Source: Syngnathus acus (lineage: Eukaryota > Chordata > Actinopteri > Syngnathiformes > Syngnathidae). Taken from it: 64,000 nucleotides of DNA. Position 1 is the first letter of the stretch; every line of letters begins with the position of its first letter. The stretch spans positions 11,262,039 to 11,326,038 of the forward strand of contig NC_051097.1 in the NCBI RefSeq assembly GCF_901709675.1. The letters are read 5' to 3'. Made by a program: the position numbers and the translations under genes. The notes beneath the pieces were generated by a model. The model saw nothing but the letters and a program-made list of their open reading frames with translations. It did no database searches and was not told where the DNA came from. Below are positions 23,183 to 36,011 of the stretch, in pieces.

Positions 23183-24200
23183 CGTGGATGCTGCGCTATG
23201 ATTGGCTGGTAGGCGTTTAGTCGTCACAACAACAACAACCCTCGACTTCTTTGTGGTTATACCCGTCGAGATGCAATACTCGATTGCCGTCTTGTGGACG
23301 ACAATATAAAAACGCCACACGGGTACTTATGGAAGTTGTACGCAATAAATGATCGTCAGTATCTTAATGGATATAAATTGTTTAAAAAATATATATAAAA
23401 TCTAACATAGCAATGGAGTTCGAGGCTGTCCTCGAGCAGTTACTGCCGTCATCTTGTGGACGGCGAAACCATCAAATCGTATCAATTATGATTTACATTT
23501 ACGTCATATATTTACCGTAATACTATTATTTACTCAATTAATAGCTCCACCAAATTATAATTTCATTTAAAATAAACAAATCAATCAAATGAACCAATGG
23601 AAAGTGGGGCTACCACGTGACCCGGCTATCGAAACATGGCGGCCTCCTACTGGCTGGGAGACGAACGTTCTCTGACAAAGGGAAGACACCCTTCCATTCG
23701 CCTCGTCCGTATGACAACACAATAACGCAGTAAGTCGAATTATCATTGTGTCTCTCTGTGCATCCTCGGTGGTTATGACGACCATTATATGTGTGCAGTG
23801 TTTCGTTGAGGATAACGCTGTGTTGTGTCGCTAGCCTGCAGCATCTCTGCAAGCCTCAGATCAGAAATAAAAGAGCTGAAAAATCATCTGCTTGCTTTTT
23901 GCCGTACTTGCCCAAAATAGCCATTAATAACAAGTATGCAACCTCAAGGGGTTAGTTAAAAGTGTAACTAGCGAGCCCTCGCAGGGACTAAAGGTTATTG
24001 TGCAATGAAAGCGTGTGTAAATGGGAGTGTGTGAAGGAAGGTTCACCCCGGTGGGAAGCGAGTGGTGAGCGCTCAGTGACAGCAAGGCCTTCTCACCTGG
24101 CCCACATTTACATTGTCAGTTCTACTATCTGTTCTATGCAATTTGATTCAGTCCTTACAGTCTCTTCTTTTTTGCCAACTTCCAAATCAACCGCTTTTAG
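23183..24200. promoter_or_regulatory. Divergent nup188/dolk promoter region and dolk 5' UTR
   Basis: The two genes are head to head with 1.1 kb between start codons. On the dolk side there are CCAAT (23,594-23,598), CACGTG (23,614-23,619) and AAACATGGCGGC (23,632-23,643, YY1-like), which is a plausible dolk core promoter. A donor-like GTAAGT near 23,728 and a CTTTTAG acceptor ending at 24,200 suggest a 5' UTR intron for dolk. On the nup188 side ATTGG (inverted CCAAT) lies at 23,201 and the ATGGCGGAC start context also resembles YY1. No coding exon was seen between. Confidence 0.5.
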
Positions 24201-24280
24201 AGTGAGCCGTGGGCCAAATGAAGAAGTGACAGCCGGCGGCCTTTGTCGATCGCAAGCCCGCCTGCCCATCTGCAGCCACG

Positions 24281-25858
24281 ATGCCACACGTCGACCCGGT
24301 TCTGGTGGAGTCAGCCGTGGTGTCGGCGGTGGTTCTTTGCGTCCACACCGCGCTGTGGAACCAGCACTCGTGGTGCGCCGTGGCCTTGCTCATCCAGGCC
24401 TTCTACGTGCAGCACAAGTGGGACCGCTTGCTAAAGTCGGGCGGCGCCGTTTTCCAGTTCCGCCCCGCAGCCAACAGCGGCATCGTCCCGGCCTCCATGG
24501 TGATGCCGCTCTTGGGTCTGGTGCTGCGGGCCAAATGCGCATCAGCGGGCAGCGTCCACTTGGAGCGCTTCACCATGGTGGTGACAGTGAGCGGCATGGT
24601 CCTGGCGCTCTTCCTGTCGCTGATCGCGCTGGGCGTCACCAGACCGGTGCCCGTCAACACCTGCGTGGTGGCCGGCCTCTCGGCCAGCGCCATTTTGTAC
24701 ACCGCCAAGCAGACCCTGACGGTGTCGGAGGTGATCGAAGTGCTGGAGGTGCTGCTGATCTTCGTCTACCTCAGCCTCATTGTGCTGTACCTGCTGCCTC
24801 GCTGCTTCACGCCCGGCGAGGCGCTCCTGGTGGTGGGCGGCGTCAGCCTGGTGGTCAACCAGCTCATCAAGCGCTCGCTGAGCTGGGCCGAGGCCAAGGG
24901 GGCCGATCCGGTCCACTACCTGCTGCCCGTGCTGGTGGTGGGCTCGCTGCTGCTGGGCGTGGTCTTTGCGCTGCTCTTCTGCTTCATGGAGTCGGAGACG
25001 TGGGTGTCGTCGCTCTTCTTCCACACCATGACGGCCGTGCTGGGCCTGGGCATCCTCATGCCGTGGCTGTCGCTCTTCATCGGGCGCCATCCCATCATGT
25101 GGTTGTGGGACTTTATCACCTTCAACCGCCGCCGCCTGGGACTCGTGGCCTACTGGGCGGCGCTGTGCTTGGCCGCCACCGGCGTGGTACTGCACCAGAA
25201 CTACCAGCGCCGCGCCGGCTCCAAGAAGCACCGGGCCTCCACGGTGGTGCGCAAGTACTTCCACGTCCTCGTGGTGGCCACCTTCGTCCCGGGGCTCCTC
25301 TACGACAGCCAGCTGCTGCACGTGGCGTCGGCGGGCTGCCTGGCCGTCTTCCTCTTCCTGGAGTACGTGCGCTACTTCCGGATTAAGCCGCTGGGCCGCC
25401 CTCTTCGCCAGATGCTCACCTTGTTCCTGGACGAACGTGACTCGGGCCCGCTTATCCTCACCCACATCTACCTCCTGCTGGGCATGGCGCTGCCCATCTG
25501 GATCTTCCCAGGGGCCTGCGCGCCCAAGGGGACGCTCCCCGGGGCCGGCGGCTTGGTGCCCTACGCCGGCGTGCTGGCGGTGGGCATCGGCGACACGGCG
25601 GCGTCGGTGTTGGGAAGCGCCGTGGGCGAGATCCGATGGCCGGGCACCAAGAAGACCATGGAGGGCACGGCCACGTCCGTATTGGCCCAGATTGTCGGCG
25701 TGGCCTTGCTGCTGATTTTCGACGTGGGCGTCAACCTCAACGGCGCCTACTCCTGGATCCTGAGCTCAGTGGCGCTGGTGGCCATGCTGGAAGCGTACAC
25801 CTCGCAGATCGACAACCTGCTGTTGCCGCTCTATCTGCTCATCCTGCTCACGCTCTGA
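24281..25858 (+). CDS. dolk: Dolichol kinase, single coding exon
   Basis: CTP-dependent kinase of the endoplasmic reticulum membrane that phosphorylates dolichol, the last step of making the dolichyl phosphate carrier for N-glycosylation, GPI anchors and O-mannosylation. The 525-residue product (human 538) is strongly hydrophobic with many predicted membrane segments. The conserved C-terminal CTP-binding part is present: [16 protein letters not shown] at about residues 320-335, [20 protein letters not shown] and GTKKTMEGT at about 435-465. The ATG of [14 protein letters not shown] gives the family-like N terminus. An uninterrupted reading frame agrees with the single coding exon known in mammals. 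High GC keeps frames on the other strand and in +1 open; those are shadows. Confidence 0.95.
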   Translation: MPHVDPVLVESAVVSAVVLCVHTALWNQHSWCAVALLIQAFYVQHKWDRLLKSGGAVFQFRPAANSGIVPASMVMPLLGLVLRAKCASAGSVHLERFTMVVTVSGMVLALFLSLIALGVTRPVPVNTCVVAGLSASAILYTAKQTLTVSEVIEVLEVLLIFVYLSLIVLYLLPRCFTPGEALLVVGGVSLVVNQLIKRSLSWAEAKGADPVHYLLPVLVVGSLLLGVVFALLFCFMESETWVSSLFFHTMTAVLGLGILMPWLSLFIGRHPIMWLWDFITFNRRRLGLVAYWAALCLAATGVVLHQNYQRRAGSKKHRASTVVRKYFHVLVVATFVPGLLYDSQLLHVASAGCLAVFLFLEYVRYFRIKPLGRPLRQMLTLFLDERDSGPLILTHIYLLLGMALPIWIFPGACAPKGTLPGAGGLVPYAGVLAVGIGDTAASVLGSAVGEIRWPGTKKTMEGTATSVLAQIVGVALLLIFDVGVNLNGAYSWILSSVALVAMLEAYTSQIDNLLLPLYLLILLTL

Positions 25859-26306
25859 CAGGACGACAAGAGCGGCGGGCGAGGAACGGCGCAAAAGACG
25901 CAGACGGCAAAACCCAAACCGGAACGAGCGCAAGGCTGTTGACGTGCCTACGGATCGCCTTGGAAAACATTTTCAAAGTTAGGGGTATGACGCTTTGGGT
26001 TGAAATTTCAGAATGAAACGAAATGATGAAATGAAACGTTATGCATCGTTTGAACCTTGATTCGAAAGGTCCCTAACCAACCATTCAATGAAAATATATT
26101 GTACAAATACAATATTTTAAAAAAACGATCCGTTCTTACTTGCATACAACTGAACTGTACATTCTCTCGAGGGGGCCCGCATACCGCATGACAGCGTTCC
26201 TCGTATTTGCAATTTGTGCATTTTTTAGGGGGGAGAGGGGGAGAACCTGTTATTTTTGCCAATAATACATCCCTGAGATTGAATAAGAAGTCATTAATTA
26301 TTGTTA

Positions 26307-26312
26307 AATAAA
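26307..26312 (+). terminator. dolk: Candidate dolk polyadenylation signal
   Basis: AATAAA, 449 bases beyond the dolk stop codon, in AT-rich sequence. This would give a 3' UTR of about 0.45-0.5 kb. Confidence 0.45.
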
Positions 26313-26910
26313 GTGAAACAGAAAAAGCAAAAATGAATGCCCGTCTAAGCAATTATTTTTGACGAGGCTATGCACAAATCATGCAACAAAGTTCGTTTTT
26401 CAGTCAAGGATGGATGAAAAGTTCTCCAAATATGACGTATGAACAAATTGGCAAATTATTCATTAGCTTCATTGGGAAATTTCCGCCAATTTCCCAAAGC
26501 TTGTGAGTAGTGAACAACGTCCTGGTATCAAAGCCTTAAACGGCGAGACGATGAAAGTAGATGCTGTTTTTTCAGCTTTCGTGGGACCCTGTTCGGTATT
26601 TATTATGATTTAAAATTCCCCCATTCCACCCTAAATGATCACGACTGAATGTTTAAGCTAAGTTTAATGCTAAGATATGAGCCTTTCCCTATATTTTTAA
26701 TCTTGCATGTGAAAGAAAAGAAATATTTGAAAAAGAAAAAAAATCTTAGCCCTAGTTGATCACTATGTGATGTTTCCTCATAATCCACTTTTGGCACATT
26801 TCATGTTTAGTTTTCAATGAACTATTTTCTGAAAGCACTTTAAGGAGTGTTTTCTCCGTTAAATAATCACGATTGAATGTTTCCTCCAAACGCGAGATCT
26901 CCCTGCATTT
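26313..26910. other. Tail-to-tail intergenic DNA, dolk/phyhd1
   Basis: AT-rich, no open frame with homology and no repeat family recognised. It separates the converging 3' ends of dolk and phyhd1. Confidence 0.5.
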
Positions 26911-26916
26911 TTATTT
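26911..26916 (-). terminator. phyhd1: Candidate phyhd1 polyadenylation signal
   Basis: TTTATT on the plus strand is AATAAA on the minus strand, about 200 bases past the phyhd1 stop. Another minus-strand AATAAA lies at 26,599-26,604. Confidence 0.4.
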
Positions 26917-27059
26917 CATCGTGTCATTTTGCTTTGAATTTATTTCCATTTGTGTGAAAGTATCGAAATGAAATTATTTGTACAACCGTCCTGTCACGAT
27001 CATTAAAGTACATGCGCAAATATCAGCTGTGTTTCTCGTTCATCTTTTTTCCTTGCCTA

Positions 27060-29423
<2,364 letters not shown>

Positions 29424-30923
29424 GTTGTCTTCACGGCTCTGAAAAACAAACTGTGTGCCTCCTGAGAGGAGGAAGCGTCATAAACGCTTCTGCTGATTGG
29501 TTGGCTGAGCCAGCAGCTGACTTTCGGGAACGTGACCTACCTCATACGTCATCACGCCTGGATGTAACGGATCATCGAGTTTCTCTTTTGCGCATGGCTA
29601 TGGACAACAAGCGTCTCAATTGTCTAGCGCCCTCTAGCGGCTACTTCGTTGAGTTACAAACCACCGTTATACGCTACAAGTTGAATTCAGTGGCACACAA
29701 AGTGAATGGCAACCTGTACAAGCTGCCGTGTTTAACGCAACAAAGTTTAAAAAAAAAAAAAAAAAACTAACAGCAAGAATGTTTATTGTGTCTTTCCCCC
29801 ACACTTGCAAAATGCATTGCGCCACTTACCAGAACTTTAACTTGAGCATCCAATAAAATACAATGCAGCTCTGCTCACCTGTTGGCTTTGTCATGATAGT
29901 TGCGGTGTCACAGGTGTTTTCACAATCTGGCAACTTGAAAGTGGCTCTGGATCTTCCCCCAATCTTAGCTGATCATGTGTGCAGAGAAACTCAGTGTGGG
30001 GGCAGTTCTACAGTTCTAGATTTTTTTGCCATCAACTACTGTACAAAAACACCAAGTAAACCCTAATTGTGTCAAAACGTTTAATATTAGAATCAAAATA
30101 CAAAACAATCAGGCAGCTGTAAGAACGCATTCTGTAATTGGGTAAACATTTAAGTGTGCAGCTTAAGTTTTTTTTGTTTTTTTTAAAAAAAATAAGACAT
30201 AAATTAAGGCCATATTAGCAACATGCTAAGCCACGTGAAGCGGTTCAAAGCAGTGGACGTGAGCAGCTAAAAAATGTCCATTTAGCTTGCAAAAGCTAAA
30301 AACGAGAAGCCTCCACATCCACCAAATATTGAGGCGGCCATTTTGGAGTCGTGTTGGAATGTGTAGTGAGGGTTAAGTGGCACCCCGTAGATGCGCTCAC
30401 GCTACATTTCCATACAATGGTCACGATCACCAGAAAAGCAATACTTTGGCCCATGCGTTACAGCAGCCACGAGAGAAAAAGCCACAAGGCGACCTTTGTC
30501 TGCATTTTGCGAGGCCACACCTTTCTCACCTACAAAACATATACGCCTACGGCGGTAAACAGGCAGATTCCATTTGGCAAATATAAACGCCCACCACTTT
30601 CTGATTTGATGAGTGAACTTTGTAGTCCGCTCCATAAAAAGCCCTCTGTAATAGGAGTTGAGTGAATGATTCCGATTCTATTCAAGCAGTTCCTTCCGGA
30701 TGTCCGATTCTGGTCCATTGGCACGTAGGCAGTGCAAAAAGGAAGAAAATCACTTCGACGTGCCGATTAAAAAAAGGGGGGCTTGGCACAGAGCCCAGGT
30801 GGCACGCCCCAGGCGGTTCTGATTGAGGCTTAAGCAAGGAACATTTAAGGCTTCTCGGGTACATTAGTGAGTGTCACGTCCCACTTACCTCGCCGAGGCA
30901 ATAAGAATGAGACGAGGCGGGCG
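29424..30923 (-). other. lrrc8a 3' UTR and intergenic DNA upstream of phyhd1
   Basis: No coding exon recognised. A minus-strand AATAAA (TTTATT at 29,782-29,787) would end an lrrc8a 3' UTR of about 1.1 kb. The phyhd1 promoter must lie in about 29,424-29,760. A 17-base A run lies near 29,750. The open frames here have no homology. Confidence 0.45.
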
Positions 30924-33395
30924 TCAGGCTTTTTCCTTGTCCGCGCTCAGCAGCTGCTCCTTGACCTCGGGCGGTAGCGCGTTGAACAGCTTCTCCTCCA
31001 CCAGCAGGCCGCCGCGCGGCAGCAGCCGACACTCGGCCAGCTCGGGCGGCAGGCTCTCCAGGTTGTTGCCCCGCAGCTCCAGCTGAGTCAGGCCGGCCAG
31101 CTGGCCCACGCACGCCGGCAGCGTCTCCAGGCAGTTGTTGGCCAGCTGCAGCACGCGCAGCTTCCTGCAGCACCGGAACAATTCCATGGGCAGCGCCTCG
31201 ATCTGGGGGAGGAAGGCGTACGTACGGCTTCAGAAGTTGCAGTGAACCTCGGTTTACCTGCGCGGTGAGCTTCTTACTCGGTTTTCCGTGACGGCAAAGT
31301 GCTGCAGGTTCTGAAGCAAGCCCACGTCGGGCGGGATGACAGTCAGGTTGTTGTGACTCAAGTCCAGAAAGCGCAACTTGTGACAGAAGAAGAGCTGGCC
31401 GGGCAGCTTCTCGATCTTGTTCCTGTTGAGGTAGAGCTTCTCCAGGCTGTTGAGGGTGCCGATCTGAATGGGGATGTAGGCGATCTGGTTGTACCAGAGC
31501 TTCAGGCACACCAGGCGGCGCAGGTGCTGGAAGCTGATGATCTCCTCGATGGTTTTCAGGTTGTTGTCCTTCAGGTTGATCTCCTGCAGGTTGTGCAGGC
31601 TGAAGATGGAGTGCGGGATGCGCTCGAGGTCGCAGTGCACCAGCTCAAGTTCACTCAGGTTGACCATCTTGTTCATGCTGTTGAGCACCATGAGCTTGGT
31701 GCCCTCGTTGTTGATGGAAAGCTTCTGGATGTGCGCGCTCAGGTCGGTCACCACCTGCGGCAGCTTGTACAGGTTGCTCTTCAGCCGCAGCACCTTGAGC
31801 CTCTTCAGCTCCCGCAGCCCGTCCAGGGCCACGTAGCGGTTGTTGTCGGCGCTCAGGTTGCCCGTCAGGTGCAGCTCGCTGAGGTTCTTGAGGCTGTAGA
31901 TCCACAGCGGGATCTCCTTGACGTCGGTGAACTTGACGTGCAGGGACTTCAGCTTCTCTCGCAGGAAGGTGAGGGCGGCCGACTCGATTTTGGCCGGCGT
32001 GTGGTAGAGCCGCAGCTCGCGCAAGTTGGACAGCTTGGCCACGATGGGCGGTATGGTGACGTCGGGGATGAACTCCAGCTTGAGGCTCTCCAGCTCCGGC
32101 AGGTCAAAGACGGTCTCGGGGATGCCGCTCAGCATGCACAGGTGCAGCTCCAACTTCTCCTGGGAGTTCTTGGAGACGTGCTGCCGCAGCTTGTCCTGCG
32201 TCCACTCGTTGTTGAGGTTGAGCTGCCGCAGCTTGTTCTCGCTCACCTCCGACAAGAAGACGGCAAAGCGCTTGGAGTAGAGCGGGTCGTACTGGTCCAG
32301 CATGTGCAGCATGAAGGCAAAGTCGTTCTTCAGGTCGGGGATGTCGCTGTAGCTGCCCTCCTCGCGGATGGCCTCGAAGGAGTAGCGCTTGAGCGTGCGC
32401 CGCAGCATCCAGCCCAGCGTGTACATGGCGATCAGGCCGTACACCAGCACCAGGCTGATGTAGAAGGACGCCAGGATTTGGAAGAGGGTCGCCAGCGGGT
32501 GGGCGCAGTAGAAGGTGCCGAAGCCCGTCAGCTTCTCCGTCTCCACCGTGCACATGACGCCGAAGCGGATGTAGCAAACGTAGTAGCTGGCGTAGCTGAT
32601 GATCAACAGAAACATGATGACTTTGATGACCGTCTGACGCACGTACAGACGGTGGATGACGTCGCCTTCTTCCACGTGGATCCTGAACTTCTTCACCTTC
32701 TCAAACAGAGCCTTGGCCTGCTCCCCTTCCTTCTTGTCCAGAACGCCCGTTTCCGATCGCTCCACGATGCCCTTCTCGATTTTGCTCCTCGTTCTCTGGA
32801 GCATGGGCACGCTGGCCTCCACGTCCTTGCCGGCGGCCAGCTCCTGGTACAGGGTCCTTTTGTCGTTCGAGCCGTTGGCCTTCCCCAAAGGCTTGGAGTC
32901 CCTCTCCTCCACCACCGTCTCCGACAGCGCCCTGGTAGTCCACGGCGAGTCGAAGCACTTTCGCAGGATGGAGACAAAGTGCTCCAATTTGGAGCTGGTG
33001 CGCGGGAACTTGAACCAGAAGTTGCTGCAGGCCAGGAAGATGAGCGTGTGGAGCAGCACCAGGTAGGGGAAGTACTTGGCGAACCAGTGCAGCTTGCTCT
33101 CGTAGCACACGGCGTCGATGTAGCTGTACTGGTGGCGGTCCAGGTCGTTCTGAATGCCACGGGGCTCCCCCGGCCGCGGGGCGCCGCCGGGCGCCGCCTC
33201 GCACGAGTCGTTGGCGACCCACTTGCACGGCAGGCAGATCATCTTGTCCTGCGTGATCTGCAGCGTGCCGCCAAACACGGCGATCATCAACATGACCACC
33301 GAGATGTAGTCGTTGAAGACGTCCCACCACGGCTTCAGGATGCGGTACGCCGGCTGGGTGTCGGCAAAGTAGCGCAGCTCCGTGATGGGGATCAT
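30924..33395 (-). CDS. lrrc8a: LRRC8A (SWELL1), essential VRAC subunit
   Basis: Obligate subunit of the plasma-membrane volume-regulated anion channel, which releases chloride and organic osmolytes on swelling. Two coding exons, 31278-33395 and 30924-31202, give 798 residues (human 810). The N-terminal pannexin-like half has four membrane segments, about residues 23-47 (YISVVMLMIAVFGG), 110-130 (YFPYLVLLHTLIFLACSNFW), 255-275 (VIKVIMFLLIISYASYYV) and 310-335. Loop cysteines (ICLPCKW, VCYESKL) are present. The C-terminal half, from about residue 390, is a run of leucine-rich repeats (LSELHLTGN, LQEINLKDNNL, LRFLDLSHNNL) ending LPPEVKEQLLSADKEKA. The intron splits a repeat at TENR/IEAL, phase 0. 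The acceptor CCCCGCAG near 33,410 shows the 5' UTR is spliced. A same-length open frame on the plus strand is its shadow. Confidence 0.96.
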
Positions 33396-34269
33396 GACGG
33401 CTCACCTGCGGGGATGCAAACGACACGGGCGGCCGGTTAGCCTCCGACCGCACGGCAGGTGCCTTTCGCACATAACCGGGCTCGTCCCGCCTTCATCGCT
33501 GCCTCCAGAGGCAGAAAGTTCCCGTCTCAACTGTCCCATCGGTCCGTGACGAGGCGTCAGTTAAATTTTCTGTCTAGGTCATCTATATCAAACCGCACTC
33601 AGCTACTTCCCCTTCTGAAAAGAATCTTAAACATGTTGCCATTCTTCAGCGCTCAAAGTCAAAGCGCAATCCAATACTCAATTGTTGATTCAATGTGGGA
33701 GAACCAGGTCAAACTAGATTTTTTACAAGATGGTGATGTCACAATCCCATGTGATGCCATTCAAAGCACGGGGGTTCTTTCTTCAAATACTAATTGCAAA
33801 TCTACATTTATACAGCAGGTGGGGTCAGTGGGTTACAGATAGCAAATTGGCAATGAACTGACTTTTTCAAAGTTGTGGACATCCAGGAAAGCCGTCTAGG
33901 CATTTATACGATTTTCTGGACATTCAATTGAAGGTGCATCTTCATTATGCTATTGGTCCTCACTAGCAAAACAGCGAGTCAGCTTAATGACGTACAAGTA
34001 GGCCGAAAGCAGAGCCGTAGACGGATAAAAACACGTTAGGACAAATCAAAGACCTGCTGCCCACCCCTCCAGAGCTCTTCACTTCCGGGAGGTAAAAAAA
34101 CAACAACAACTAATACAACAACAACAACTCACCACTTTTAAGGAGGCTGCTGTCTCTCAGCTCTCCCACACGCCAGGGAAACATTTCTCAACCCCGAGGC
34201 CGGCCGGACGACATCGGTTGGGTGGGTGAGGACCCAGTTGGACAGCCAGATTCGGGAAAACGAAAGGCT
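33396..34269 (-). other. lrrc8a: lrrc8a 5' UTR intron and leader
   Basis: A GTGAGTTG donor on the minus strand near 34,130 and the acceptor near 33,410 bracket a probable intron of about 0.7 kb in the leader. The region 34,136-34,270 would be the noncoding first exon. AACAAC-rich low-complexity DNA lies at 34,100-34,130. No coding exon was seen. Confidence 0.5.
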
Positions 34270-34609
34270 GCGAATTCCGGAAGAGTCGGTTCCAAGATCG
34301 CCGCTGATTGGTCAGTCAGCGCGCGCTTGCCGGAAGTAGCATATTTCCTAGTCTCTGTTTTCCAAATGAAAGCACAAGGTTACAGCTGAATCCAAAAACA
34401 ACAGCAACGTCGGTTCCGCTCGTTCAAACAAAAACACAACGCTCAGATTATTTTACACAATATATCATTGAGACGTTACAAACATTTATAGAACTAATGT
34501 TGTATGAATCAACATCAAAACACGACGCTCCAGTGAAAAGAAAGCGCGTAGCATGAACATGACGTCATAAACATGCGACGACCCAGCAGCTGCAAACGTA
34601 AACAACCGC
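34270..34609. promoter_or_regulatory. Shared lrrc8a/dnlz promoter
   Basis: Head-to-head gap of at most 340 bp. It holds two ETS-type CCGGAAG motifs (34,277-34,283 and 34,330-34,336) and an inverted CCAAT (ATTGG, 34,307-34,311), a common set in housekeeping bidirectional promoters. There is no TATA box. This is inferred from motifs and layout. Confidence 0.5.
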
Positions 34610-35446
34610 ATGGCGTTTCACGGCTGTCTAGCTCGTTTACGGTGGCCACAGATGTCCAAATCGACGATGGGTTTCGTTCAGGGTTTGCAATGTCGTTCAT
34701 CGGTTTGTCGACTTTACCCCCGCTGCTACCATGCGTTTGGGCCGATAGCGAGCCCTTCTCATTTGGACCGGTGCAATGGTCGTCTTCAGGCATACTCGGA
34801 AAGAGTCCAGACCCCTTGGAGAAGCTTTTCAAGTGAGGCCGTTGGGAAAATCCAGTCAACACATTACCACCTGGTGTACACATGCAAGGTATTTTGGTTT
34901 AACCGTATTCTTTAAGCTTAGCTTGGTGATGAACTTCATGCAAATTGAAACTTCGCAGGTATGCTCCGCCAGATCCACGCAAAAGATCTCCAAGCAGGCG
35001 TATCACAACGGTGTCGTTATTGTGACATGTTCGGGATGCAAGAATCACCACATTATCGCCGACAACTTGGGCTGGTTCACCGATTTGGAAGGGAAAAGGT
35101 TGGTCGATTTGTAAGATTGGCTGATTGTAGACATTTTAGTCGTTATAAACTCCCTGCACAACATCCTAAAAGTTTCATTTAAAAGGTTACTCACCCAGTG
35201 GCTGTAATGCTTAGATGGTCAACAGAAGTAAGCTCCAATGTGCAAATTGTCCATCTTGAGTGAGTTTGACTTTGCATACTCGCTGTTAACGTTGTCAGGA
35301 ACATTGAGGAGATCTTGGCTGCCAAAGGAGAGACGGTGAGGAGGCTGGGAGGAACGGATGCTCTCCAAGTTGTTCTGACCGAGTCCAGCCAGGAGAAATG
35401 TCCTCCATCGGAAACTGCAAACAATGACTCGGACAAAGATACATGA
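34610..35446 (+). CDS. dnlz: DNL-type zinc finger protein (mitochondrial Hsp70 escort), 3 exons
   Basis: Homologue of human DNLZ/HEP1 and yeast Zim17, a matrix zinc protein that keeps mitochondrial Hsp70 soluble and active in import and folding. Exons 34610-34888, 34959-35098, 35299-35446 total 567 nt, 188 residues (human 178). The N terminus, rich in Arg and Ser without acidic clusters ([12 protein letters not shown]), looks like a mitochondrial targeting peptide. The zinc finger follows: YTCKVCSARS, then [18 protein letters not shown] and the conserved [10 protein letters not shown]. The four cysteines are two CxxC pairs split across the intron at [13 protein letters not shown] follows in exon 3. 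The upstream ATG at 34,573 is in another frame. Confidence 0.93.
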
Positions 35447-35566
35447 ATGTGCGAATCGTCGAGTTTTCTTTTCTACAGTGGTTGTCATTGTTTGGATGGC
35501 GGATGAGCTTGTTGTCTATTTGAGTCCATTCAAGCCTTTGTTGAAGTGAACATGGATGGATGTGCT

Positions 35567-35670
35567 GGAGGTAGCTGGAGAAAACCCACACAAGCACAGG
35601 AGGGAATCATTTGCCAACTCCAGGTTTGGACCCAGAACATACTGTTAAGCACTGGACCACCGTGCTTCTT
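35567..35670 (-). mobile_element. tRNA-derived SINE-like fragment
   Basis: GGTAGCTGGAGAAAACCCAC at the left and AAGCACTGGACCACCGTGC at the right match the order of the widespread fish repeat whose sense strand begins GCACGGTGGTCCAGTGGTTAGCAC. It therefore lies on the minus strand. It is diverged and falls in the 3' UTR region of dnlz. Confidence 0.55.
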
Positions 35671-35689
35671 GACATGTGAAGAAATTGAC

Positions 35690-35695
35690 AATAAA
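35690..35695 (+). terminator. dnlz: Candidate dnlz polyadenylation signal
   Basis: AATAAA, about 245 bases past the dnlz stop. More AATAAA-like sequence (AAAATAAAATAAAATC) follows near 35,748-35,762. Confidence 0.4.
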
Positions 35696-36011
35696 GCAGA
35701 CTTTGACTTTTCTCTGGAACATTTTGTTCGGTTTAACAGAAAAGCAAAAATAAAATAAAATCGTGAACCCAAAACCGTCACTAAATGCATTTTCGTTTCC
35801 CTTGGCATATGGTTTAGGTTGAAATGCATCATTTTAGTTCTGTTTCTTTTTGAACAGAAAACAGCGAATTCGGTGTTTTCCATGTGACGTGGGTCACATG
35901 ATCTCCTCACGTCACGCGAGAACGCAACCTGCTTGTTGGCTAACTGTGTAGCCTCTGAAGCGGGCTAGCGCGTCAACTCTTTCGTTTTGCCCCCTTCGCG
36001 TTCGGACTGCG

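Noticed and set aside
23998-25465. 462-residue plus frame and 307-residue minus frame over dolk
   Set aside because: Shadows of the GC-rich dolk reading frame: low-complexity Arg/Gly/Ala or His/Gln composition and no homology.
31299-33440. 713-residue plus-strand frame opposite lrrc8a
   Set aside because: Antisense shadow caused by high GC and third-position bias of lrrc8a. It is rich in Val/Gln/Leu/Asp with no known domain.
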